In this document: piece by piece, positions 1 to 4,956 of the stretch
Layout of the letters: each line of letters opens with the position of its first letter
Position numbering within the stretch: position 1 is the stretch's first letter
DNA from: an uncultured Eubacteriales bacterium
Lineage (GTDB): Bacteria; Bacillota; Clostridia; Oscillospirales; Oscillospiraceae
Length of the DNA: 5,614 nt
Reading direction: 5' to 3'
Assembly: GCA_900543085.1 (NCBI GenBank)
Contig: UQQF01000080.1
Span: 1-5,614, forward strand
The notes under the pieces: generated by a model
What the model was told of the DNA's origin: nothing
The model's input: the letters and a program-made list of their open reading frames with translations, nothing else
The model's database searches: none
Program-made: the position numbers and the translations under genes

Positions 1-126
1 CGCGCCGGGTTCGAGGACGTGGCCTACAAGTTCTACGAGGGCGCCAGGCACGAGATCCTCAACGAGACAAACAAAGATGAGGTATACCAGGACATACTCG
101 ACTGGCTGTTCACGAAGATTGACTGA
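1..126 (+). CDS. Alpha/beta hydrolase, C-terminal fragment (5' end outside window)
   Basis: Frame 1 is open from the window edge and gives 41 residues before TGA. They contain FYEGARHEILNE followed by DEVYQDILDWL. The G-A-R-H-E stretch matches the place where serine alpha/beta hydrolases of the lysophospholipase / S33-like group carry the catalytic histidine, followed by the last amphipathic helix. The nucleophile serine and acid residue lie outside the window, so the substrate cannot be judged; a lipase- or esterase-like hydrolase is the family expectation. An intrinsic terminator begins about 54 bp after the stop, so this gene ends its transcription unit and is not linked to the molybdenum genes downstream. 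The family is fairly secure and the function is open. Confidence 0.8.
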   Translation, partial: RAGFEDVAYKFYEGARHEILNETNKDEVYQDILDWLFTKID

Positions 127-179
127 GAGCGCAGAATAGCATCCGTAGTGTGTTCCTCTGTGAACTACGAAAACAAGGA

Positions 180-215
180 AAAAGCAACCGCAGGAAACTT
201 GCGGTTGCTTTTTTT
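180..215 (+). terminator. Intrinsic terminator of the hydrolase gene
   Basis: The 9-bp arms GCAACCGCA (184-192) and TGCGGTTGC (200-208) are perfectly complementary around a 7-nt loop. The stem is extended by A-T pairs (180-183 with 209-212), and a run of seven T lies at 209-215. The T-run is on the + strand, so the hairpin terminates the hydrolase transcript. Confidence 0.9.
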
Positions 216-233
216 AGCGTTATCGAGCTGCAC

Positions 234-302
234 ATGGATTTGCTCAGCATGGGGATCGGCGTGGAGTTCGATGGGACAGATATGTTTGGGGATAGTGAGT
301 GA
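234..302 (+). pseudogene. Possible 3' remnant of a degraded gene
   Basis: A short open stretch reads MDLLSMGIGVEFDGTDMFGD and then Ser-Glu before TGA (22 residues). The composition looks like a genuine protein tail (acidic, mixed hydrophobic). No ribosome binding site precedes it, the frame runs back into the preceding terminator hairpin, and a second + strand hairpin terminator follows 27 bp later. The arrangement fits the end of a gene whose body was lost by deletion or insertion. The alternative is a chance ORF. I do not recognise the family. Confidence 0.25.
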
Positions 303-328
303 GGGGCGAAGTGCGCCTAAAGGGAAGG

Positions 329-368
329 AACATCCGCAGGATTCTATCTTAAACCCTGCGGATGTTTT
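329..368. terminator. Hairpin terminator, T-run on + strand
   Basis: CATCCGCAGG (331-340) pairs perfectly with CCTGCGGATG (355-364) around a 14-nt loop, with flanking AA/TT pairs. It is followed by TTTT (365-368) on +. On the minus strand the downstream tract is TTCCTT, which is weak. The hairpin lies 5 bp beyond the stop of the minus-strand membrane protein gene, so it may act in both directions. The T-run favours + transcripts. Confidence 0.65.
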
Positions 369-372
369 ATGA

Positions 373-912
373 TTAGGTTGTATTCAGATAATCACTTAGA
401 AACCTTTGTAGTATAACATTTCCGGTTTCAAGAGAAACGGAAACATAATTTGTGCCGTCATCCAAGGGTGAAACCTCAAACACTGGCATCCAGTTTACAA
501 TCGGATTTTCACTGTCAGCATCCCGCATGGTTGATGTCGTATAGCGAATTTCGGTGTATCCCTCACTGTATATCATATTTGCTGCCTGTGCAATTGTATA
601 GTTTGGCTTGAAGTTATACATAAACGCAAAGCACGCAAACATCCAGATAAAGAGGAAAACCCACCTGCTTTTTCGACTACCCCAAGATAACTTGAAACTC
701 TTCTCGGCATTTCGTATAACGTGATACTTTGGGAACAGAATATAAAGCCCAATGCAAGCCACATATATAGGCCAAGGAGAAAAACACACACCATACAAGA
801 CATTTTTTATGAAACGGGCAGTAATAAGAAGAAAGAAAGCAAGAACGCCGATAATAATATTGCGAATTTTACACTTCCGTTCAAGCAGAGACAAATCACC
901 CGGTGTATCCAT
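373..912 (-). CDS. Unrecognised three-helix membrane protein with C-terminal soluble domain
   Basis: This 179-residue protein has three clear hydrophobic segments: about 18-34 (IIIGVLAFFLLITARF), 38-60 (rich in Tyr, Trp and Ile) and 83-99 (WVFLFIWMFACFAFMYN). A soluble region of about 80 residues follows. The loop 61-82 is strongly basic (K, R), so by the positive-inside rule it is probably cytoplasmic, which puts the C-terminal region outside. That region contains YTIAQAANMIYSEGYTEI and later VSVSLETGNVI, a helix-then-strand pattern vaguely like PepSY-type domains; this is only a resemblance. The ATG at 910-912 is preceded by a modest purine-rich site (AAGAGAG, about 11 nt upstream). The gene is visibly AT-richer than its neighbours: 601-660 is 23/60 GC, against 39/60 for 1621-1680 in xdhC. 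It stands alone between hairpins, which suggests an acquired accessory gene. Function unknown. Confidence 0.7.
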   Translation of the reverse strand: MDTPGDLSLLERKCKIRNIIIGVLAFFLLITARFIKNVLYGVCFSPWPIYVACIGLYILFPKYHVIRNAEKSFKLSWGSRKSRWVFLFIWMFACFAFMYNFKPNYTIAQAANMIYSEGYTEIRYTTSTMRDADSENPIVNWMPVFEVSPLDDGTNYVSVSLETGNVILQRFLSDYLNTT

Positions 913-1079
913 TACTTTTATTTCTCTCTTTACTATGATCGGTGTTCTGACATATAGTCAGCCCCACATTTGTAAATTTAGCATAGGGGAGTGAAATAGT
1001 CATCAACATGAAAGAAAAATTAGGTAAAATGAAAAAACATAACCAACAACCCGCCTCTACACACACCGCCCATATATGC
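913..1079 (-). promoter_or_regulatory. Leader and possible promoter of the membrane protein gene
   Basis: This AT-rich gap has no supported gene. On the minus strand a -35-like TTGATG (1001-1006) and a -10-like TATGCT (980-985) are separated by 15 bp, which is a weak match with a short spacer. Between this and the start codon, CTGAC (947-951) and GTCAG (957-961) form a small inverted repeat that could be a leader hairpin or an operator half-site pair. The promoter assignment is tentative. Confidence 0.25.
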
Positions 1080-1111
1080 AAGCAGCCGGCGCAGATGCGC
1101 CGGCTGCTTTT
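1080..1111. terminator. Strong 12-bp GC-rich hairpin downstream of xdhC
   Basis: AGCAGCCGGCGC (1081-1092) pairs perfectly with GCGCCGGCTGCT (1097-1108) around an AGAT loop. TTTT follows on +, while on the minus strand the tract after the stem is CTTGCATATAT. It lies about 80 bp past the xdhC stop, so it most likely ends the minus-strand phosphatase-xdhC operon, although the better T-run is in the other direction. The intervening stretch 1112-1188 holds no recognisable gene. Confidence 0.7.
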
Positions 1112-1188
1112 GCGTTTGTTATAAAGCCCGCATCGGAGCGGACGTCCGGGGCTTGCCGCCGGTTTTTCCCGTCAGCGCAGGGCGCGGC

Positions 1189-2187
1189 TCATTTCGCCGC
1201 GCGGCCCGCGCGCACCTCTATGAGCTGCGCGGCAATGGATATGGCTATCTCTGCCGGCGTCTCCGCCTTGATGTCCAGGCCGATGGGCGTCGTGACCTGG
1301 TCGCAGTCGGCCTCGGATATGCCGTAATTCTCAATGAGCTGCTGCCTCACCCCGGCGGCCTTGGCGCGCGAGCCTATGACGCCGATATAGTACGGGTGCA
1401 TGGGCAGCACCTGCGCCTGAACCACGGTGTCAAAGGCGTGCCCGCGGGTCATGACGCAGACGTAGTCCTCGCCGGTTATCGTGACGCTGTCGGCTATGCG
1501 GTTGAAGTCGATCAGCTTTATCTCCTCCGCGCTCGGGAACAGCTCCCGCTTTGCAAACTCGCTGCGGTCGTCCATCACCACGCAGCGGAAGCCCACCCCG
1601 GTCAGCACAGGCTCCAGCGCCTGGGCGACGTGGCCTCCGCCAAAGATGTAGACGCGGCCGGAGCTGTTCATCTGCTCCACAAACACGTCGCGCCCGCCCT
1701 CGTTGACCCGCTGCGGGTGCGCGTTCAGGTGCGCGCTCAGCCACTCGGGGCAGTCGTCACGGTTCACCAGCGAGAGCCTGCCGTCCCCGGCGAGGTCGCT
1801 CACCAGCCAGAAGCTCTCGCCGGCGGCAAAGCGGCGCAGCGCCTCGTCCGCCACGGCGATGGCGTTCTCGTCGCCGGCGGGTATGAAGTGGAAATACACG
1901 TTCACGGCTCCGCCGCAGATCATGCCCAGGTTCTGGACATCGTCCTTGGTCAGCGAGAAGTCGTGCACCAGCGACGCGCGCTTTTCCAGACGCTCGGCCG
2001 CGATATGCTCGGAGCGGTACTCCACGCTGCCGCCGCCTATGGTCCCGCACAGCCGTCCCCCGGCGCCGACGAGCATCCTCGCCCCCGCGCCGCGCGGAGT
2101 CGCGCCGGAGGACGCTATGACGGTCACGAGCACCAGGTCTTCGCCCGCGCTGAGGCGGTCGCGCATGATCTTGAAAAGCTTTTTCAT
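1189..2187 (-). CDS. xdhC: XdhC/CoxI family molybdenum cofactor chaperone
   Basis: This 332-residue protein has the two-domain XdhC layout. The N-terminal XdhC/CoxI domain shows SSGATPRGAGARMLV (26-40), GTIGGGSVEYR (48-58) and MICGGAVNVYFH (89-100, with conserved Cys91). The C-terminal Rossmann-like domain begins GRVYIFGGGHVAQAL (177-191), continues through IGSRAK (271-276), and ends with the hallmark PIGLDIKAETPAEIAISIAA (301-320). Family members bind molybdenum cofactor, promote its sulfuration and deliver it to xanthine-dehydrogenase-type enzymes in the cytoplasm; the mop gene at 4957 is the obvious client. The ATG is preceded by GAGGAG (2195-2200) with a 7-nt gap. Its first bases overlap the stop of the upstream phosphatase/HD gene (ATGA, 4 bp), so the two are translationally coupled. 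Length and motifs are complete. The family call is very secure; the client enzyme is inferred from context. Confidence 0.95.
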   Translation of the reverse strand: MKKLFKIMRDRLSAGEDLVLVTVIASSGATPRGAGARMLVGAGGRLCGTIGGGSVEYRSEHIAAERLEKRASLVHDFSLTKDDVQNLGMICGGAVNVYFHFIPAGDENAIAVADEALRRFAAGESFWLVSDLAGDGRLSLVNRDDCPEWLSAHLNAHPQRVNEGGRDVFVEQMNSSGRVYIFGGGHVAQALEPVLTGVGFRCVVMDDRSEFAKRELFPSAEEIKLIDFNRIADSVTITGEDYVCVMTRGHAFDTVVQAQVLPMHPYYIGVIGSRAKAAGVRQQLIENYGISEADCDQVTTPIGLDIKAETPAEIAISIAAQLIEVRAGRAAK

Positions 2188-3215
2188 ATCTCTACTCCTC
2201 TTTCCTCGATAAGCTTCACTATTTTCTCCGAAGCCAGCCGCCGCGCCTGATGGTGCGCGAGCTGCTCGGGCGTTTTACACTTTTGCGCGCTCGCGGCAAA
2301 GCGCTCGTCCAGAGTGACGGCTCTGTCGCCCTGCACCAGCTTGTCCGCAATAAACACCACCGCCGCCTCGTCGAGTGTGTCGCCCGTGTGGTCGTGGTGC
2401 AGCCGGACTATGTCCGCTATCTCGGGATAGCCCAGCTCCCGCAGCCACCCGGCTCCCGTCTCGGGGTGCTTCGGCTCCGGCCTGGCGATGTCGTGGAGCA
2501 GCGCCGCGCGGCGCGTCAGAGCCGCGTCCAGCCCAAGCCTGTCGGCGAGTTCCGTCGCCTTTTCCGCCACCGCGGCGCAGTGGCGCACTGTGTTCTCCGG
2601 CAGCCGCGCGGCCTCCAGCAGCGCGATGCAGCGCCCGTCCGTCAGCTCCGGGTGCGGCAGCACGCCTATTTCCCCGGATACTGCAAGCCGGCCGCCCTCG
2701 AGCTCCAGACGGACATAGGAGCCGTAGGGGAGCTTTATCATGCCCGCGCCCAGGCTGTTAAGGTACAGCCTTATGACGCCGGAGTGCGCGACTACGGCGG
2801 CGCTGCCGCCGCTCGCCGCAAGCACCGTAGCTACGGCGGCGGAAAAGCGCGAGAGCGCGCTCTCGTCCGGCTCCGCGCCCGGCATGGGCAGGTACTTTTC
2901 GATCCCCCGCCGCGCATATAGCTCCGGCCAGCGGGCGCGGATTTCGTCAAAGGTCAGCCCGTCCCACTCCCCGGCGTACTGCTCCGTAAGGCCGTCGAGC
3001 ACCTCCAGTTCGCTCCCGAGCGGCGCCGCGGTCTGCACCGCCCTGGAGAGCGGGCTTGAGTACACGGCCTCTGCCGCGCCCCTCAGCTCGAACCCCAGCA
3101 TCGCCGCCTGGAGCCTGCCGAGGGCGCCCAGCGGCAGATCCGTCCTCCCGAGACACATGCGCGCTCCGCCCGGAAAGTCCGGCTTTCCGTGGCGTATGAG
3201 ATATATGCTCGGCAT
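2184..3215 (-). CDS. Histidine phosphatase-HD domain fusion protein
   Basis: This 343-residue protein joins two hydrolase domains. Residues 1-185 form a histidine phosphatase (phosphoglycerate-mutase/CobC-like) domain: IRHG with the phospho-accepting His9, SSPLSRAVQTA with Arg58, the LTEQYAGEWDG acid loop around Glu78, and VVAHSGVIR with the second catalytic His144. Residues about 205-335 form an HD phosphohydrolase domain with metal-ligand candidates His212, His241-Asp242 (LLHDIA), His273/274 (LHHDHTGD) and Asp291 (FIADKL). Both active sites look intact. The ATG follows GGGGAG (3223-3228) with a 7-nt gap. Its stop overlaps the xdhC start, so it is the first gene of a two-gene operon driven by the promoter at 3306-3334. 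Coupling to xdhC suggests a role in molybdenum cofactor or nucleotide housekeeping, but the substrate is unknown. CobC-like phosphatase activity is a family-based alternative. Confidence 0.88.
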   Translation of the reverse strand: MPSIYLIRHGKPDFPGGARMCLGRTDLPLGALGRLQAAMLGFELRGAAEAVYSSPLSRAVQTAAPLGSELEVLDGLTEQYAGEWDGLTFDEIRARWPELYARRGIEKYLPMPGAEPDESALSRFSAAVATVLAASGGSAAVVAHSGVIRLYLNSLGAGMIKLPYGSYVRLELEGGRLAVSGEIGVLPHPELTDGRCIALLEAARLPENTVRHCAAVAEKATELADRLGLDAALTRRAALLHDIARPEPKHPETGAGWLRELGYPEIADIVRLHHDHTGDTLDEAAVVFIADKLVQGDRAVTLDERFAASAQKCKTPEQLAHHQARRLASEKIVKLIEERGVEI

Positions 3216-3305
3216 TTCATCACTCCCCAGGCTGTGTAGCTTTTATCTGCGCATGCGAGTTGTATTCAATAGCAAGTTAGAATTATAAATAACATTGACG
3301 CAATC

Positions 3306-3334
3306 ATCCTAGCAATTATGCATTTGCTTGTCAA
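3306..3334 (-). promoter_or_regulatory. Sigma70-type promoter for the phosphatase/HD-xdhC operon
   Basis: Read on the minus strand, a perfect -35 TTGACA (3329-3334) is followed by exactly 17 bp and a -10 TAGGAT (3306-3311, 4 of 6 consensus). Transcription would begin near 3299, leaving a leader of about 85 nt before the ATG at 3215. The promoter lies just downstream of the terminator repeats of the preceding gene, as expected for an independent unit. A second perfect TATAAT occurs at 3282-3287 on the same strand, but without a good -35. Confidence 0.65.
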
Positions 3335-3362
3335 GATTTTCTCTATATTTATCTTGAAGATT

Positions 3363-3437
3363 GATAAATCCCTCCGTGTCTCGCACGGATAAATCCCTCC
3401 GTGTCTCGCACGGATAAATCCCTCCGTGTCTCACACG
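3363..3437. repeat. Three tandem 25-bp units
   Basis: Units start at 3363, 3388 and 3413. Units 1 and 2 are identical (GATAAATCCCTCCGTGTCTC followed by GCACG). Unit 3 differs by a single G to A in its last five bases (ACACG), and that change makes it complementary to the sequence following it. Each unit carries the 14-nt arm AAATCCCTCCGTGT, so one hairpin arm is present three times while the other arm (3433-3446) is present once. There are no spacers, so this is not a CRISPR array. Confidence 0.95.
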
Positions 3438-3446
3438 GAGGGATTT
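3416..3446 (-). terminator. Hairpin terminator of the nucleotidyltransferase gene
   Basis: AAATCCCTCCGTGT (3416-3429) pairs perfectly over 14 bp with ACACGGAGGGATTT (3433-3446) around a 3-nt loop, starting 24 bp after the minus-strand stop at 3470. The stem ends in A-T pairs that supply the short U-rich stretch (GATTTAT) on the minus transcript. The U-tract is not long, so termination may be partial. Confidence 0.7.
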
Positions 3447-3469
3447 GTCGTTTGGCGCCGTGCGCGGCT

Positions 3470-4399
3470 TCAGCTCTCGCTCAGGCCGGGGAAGAACTCC
3501 TTGAACATATCTGCGGCCATGTCGCTCAGGGAGCGGACATAGCGCTCGTAGTTGTCCAGCAGCTCACGTCCCTGCTCTGTGAGGCGGCTGCGGCCGCCCT
3601 TGGAGCCGCCCTGGGTCCTCTCGACTATCTGGCAGCCCAGCTCGCGCTCGAGCAGGTTTATCGCGTTCCAGCCGGAGCTGTAGGAGAGCTGCATACGCTG
3701 GCACGCCTGGCGGACGGAGCTTGTCTCGTCGGTCAGAGCCAGCAGCATCGCCACGCGCGAATCCATGAACCTGCGCTCGCGCGCTATGCCCACTTCAAGG
3801 ACGGGGCGGAACAGCTGGCTGTTGTGCACCTCCAGCAGCTCGGCGTAGTCGGCTGGGGTGTCCACGTCCATGAGTATGCCCGGGTCCTCCACCTCTACCT
3901 GCGTCATGGGTACGCCGCAGCGCTCGAGCGCGCCCTGCAATCCGCGCTCGCCCGAGTCGGTCAGCACCCTGTCTATCACCTCAGCGGACATCAGTATCGG
4001 GTGGCCGGGCTGACCCCCGCACACCGGGCAGGCCAGCGGCGCGCCGCTGGCCAGGAGCGCGCGCACCGTCGCCGCAGTGAACAGCGGCACGTCCACCGGG
4101 GTGAACAGCACCACGTCGCACTTGCCCTGCAGGTACTCAAGGCCTATCTTCGCCGAGTCGAACATCTGCGTGCTGGCGTAGTTCTCGTTGCGCAGGAATA
4201 TGACCCTGCTCTTGGACAAGTGCCTCTCCAGCTCCTCCGCGTTGTTGCCGGTGACCATGACCATCTTTTCCGCCCCGGCCTGGCGCAGAGTCGCCGTCAC
4301 TCGCTGCGCTATCGAGATAGTACCTATGCTCAGCATGGGCTTGAACTCGCCCATTCTCGACGACATACCCGCCGCGGTTATGACAGCTCCTATTTCCAA
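3470..4399 (-). CDS. MocA/MobA-like nucleotidyltransferase fused to a ModE-like winged helix
   Basis: I place the start at TTG (4397-4399), because AGGAGGTG (4405-4412) sits at ideal spacing and the protein then begins MEIGAVITAAG, as family members do; it has 309 residues. An ATG at 4459 lacks such a site. Domain 1 (about 1-195) is a MobA-like NTP transferase: the nucleotide-binding loop AAGMSSRMGEFKP (9-21), metal-site PVDVP (101-105), GHPI (132-135) and the late acid motif MDVDTPADYAELL (177-189). It resembles MocA, which joins CTP to molybdopterin to make MCD. Domain 2 (about 215-285) is a winged helix close to the N-terminal domain of ModE: RQACQRMQLSYSSGWNAINL, then the basic-glycine wing GGSKGGRSRLTEQGREL. 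ModE's molybdate-binding domain is absent. The gene lies between xdhC and mop, consistent with cofactor synthesis for Mop and possibly DNA-binding control of the locus. Cytidylyl rather than guanylyl specificity is inferred from this context. Confidence 0.88.
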   Translation of the reverse strand: MEIGAVITAAGMSSRMGEFKPMLSIGTISIAQRVTATLRQAGAEKMVMVTGNNAEELERHLSKSRVIFLRNENYASTQMFDSAKIGLEYLQGKCDVVLFTPVDVPLFTAATVRALLASGAPLACPVCGGQPGHPILMSAEVIDRVLTDSGERGLQGALERCGVPMTQVEVEDPGILMDVDTPADYAELLEVHNSQLFRPVLEVGIARERRFMDSRVAMLLALTDETSSVRQACQRMQLSYSSGWNAINLLERELGCQIVERTQGGSKGGRSRLTEQGRELLDNYERYVRSLSDMAADMFKEFFPGLSES

Positions 4400-4549
4400 G
4401 TTTGCACCTCCTGTTCGCATCCCTCTCCCGCGCCGGAGCGCAGGGTCGGTTTTGTGCAATTCGACAGATAAATCGACTTATATTTATTAATAATTTGACC
4501 TTGTTTTACAGCGGTAGTAGAATGTTCTTGTATAATCAAACCAGTGTTG
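4400..4549 (-). promoter_or_regulatory. AT-rich leader between the small gene and the nucleotidyltransferase gene
   Basis: This 150-bp gap on the minus strand contains the AGGAGGTG ribosome binding site (4405-4412) that fixes the TTG start, and an AT-rich block (about 4471-4540) with a 10-bp palindrome TTATTAATAA (4484-4493). I see no convincing -35/-10 pair on the minus strand and no terminator after the small gene. Read-through from the promoter near 4857-4885 is therefore plausible, as is an unrecognised local promoter. Confidence 0.4.
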
Positions 4550-4810
4550 TTATTGACGCCCATGACCGCCGCAGGGGTCGCTGTTCGGCCCGCCGCCGGT
4601 CAGATCGCGCAGGCGTCCCATTCCGGTGCCGGAGTAAAAGACCAGCTGCGCGCTCTCGCCGTTGGCGTCCTCGGCCACCAGGCGCAGGCAGTTCGCCGTC
4701 TCGTAGTAGTCTATCGGCAGCGTGCGTCTGAAAGTCTGCCCCGTCGCGGCGTCAGTGACTTCCACCGTGACTTCGCTGGCGCGGATCTCCGTGATTTTCC
4801 TGTCTTCCAA
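4550..4810 (-). CDS. Unrecognised small protein with Gly/Cys/His-containing tail
   Basis: This 86-residue ORF starts at TTG (4808-4810), with AGGAG (4820-4824) 9 nt upstream. An ATG at 4815-4817 is out of frame and too close to the site. The body alternates polar and hydrophobic residues as a beta-rich fold would (ITEIRASEVTVEVTDAATG, then LPIDYYETANCLRLVAED at about 31-48 and SAQLVFYSGTGMGRLRDL at 53-70). It ends in a flexible tail GGGPNSDPCGGHGRQ (72-86) whose Cys80 and His83 could bind metal or a cofactor. There is no signal peptide or membrane segment, so it is probably cytoplasmic. It lies divergently from mop and upstream of the nucleotidyltransferase gene in the same direction, which suggests a role in the same molybdenum-hydroxylase system. 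That is guilt by association only. Confidence 0.65.
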   Translation of the reverse strand: MEDRKITEIRASEVTVEVTDAATGQTFRRTLPIDYYETANCLRLVAEDANGESAQLVFYSGTGMGRLRDLTGGGPNSDPCGGHGRQ

Positions 4811-4831
4811 AGCTCATTTCTCCTTTCGGCC

Positions 4832-4850
4832 GTGCGGCTTTAAGCTGCAC
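4832..4850. promoter_or_regulatory. 19-bp near-perfect palindrome at the predicted transcription start of the small gene
   Basis: GTGCGGCTTTAAGCTGCAC has two 9-nt arms around a central T, with one G-T mismatch (a G-U wobble if read as RNA). It covers about +1 to +19 of the minus-strand transcript predicted from the promoter at 4857-4885, a usual place for a repressor operator. It could instead be a leader hairpin in front of the ribosome binding site. Confidence 0.45.
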
Positions 4851-4856
4851 GCCTAA

Positions 4857-4885
4857 AATATAGCACACTTCTCTTGCGATTTAAA
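4857..4885 (-). promoter_or_regulatory. Extended -10 promoter for the small gene (and possibly the nucleotidyltransferase)
   Basis: On the minus strand, TTTAAA (4880-4885) is followed by 17 bp and TATATT (4857-4862), with TGC directly before the -10 (an extended -10, TGnTATATT). Transcription would start near 4850, about 40 nt before the TTG at 4810. Confidence 0.55.
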
Positions 4886-4907
4886 GGGTCATTTGAGCGC
4901 GCCGCGC

Positions 4908-4924
4908 TTTTTGTTGAACAAAAA
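4908..4924. promoter_or_regulatory. 17-bp perfect palindrome upstream of mop
   Basis: TTTTTGTTGAACAAAAA is symmetric over 8 bp on either side of a central G and ends 32 bp before the mop ATG. It lies among AT-rich sequence with a -10-like TTTAAT at 4927-4932, but I see no good -35. The position suits an operator controlling mop. A role as a weak hairpin is possible but less likely, as the stem is mostly A-T with a one-base centre. Confidence 0.4.
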
Positions 4925-4956
4925 ATTTTAATTCTCAGGAAAAAGGAGGAAACCGT

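Noticed and set aside
148..372. 74-codon + strand frame after the hydrolase
   Set aside because: It runs through two terminator hairpins and has no ribosome binding site.
1008..1121. 37-codon + strand frame starting MKEKLGKMKKHNQQ
   Set aside because: No ribosome binding site at usable spacing, low-complexity basic start, and its 3' half is the GC-rich hairpin.
1153..2250. Long + strand open frame (365 codons) across xdhC
   Set aside because: Antisense shadow of xdhC, which has all family motifs on the minus strand; the + translation is rich in His, Val, Ala and Arg and has no domain.
3363..3446. Tandem repeats as a CRISPR array
   Set aside because: The units abut directly with no spacers and one arm belongs to a terminator hairpin.
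4400..4459. ATG at 4457-4459 as start of the nucleotidyltransferase
   Set aside because: It adds 20 residues (MHKTDPALRRGRGMRTGGAN) with no family similarity, and the strong AGGAGGTG at 4405-4412 lies inside it, at the right distance for the TTG start.
3401..4471. Long + strand open frame (356 codons) across the nucleotidyltransferase
   Set aside because: Antisense shadow of a gene with intact MobA-like and winged-helix motifs.
4811..4956. Molybdenum cofactor riboswitch or ModE box upstream of mop
   Set aside because: The leader is too short for the riboswitch I know of and I see no matching helices; no TATATA-N6-TATATA-type ModE site is present.
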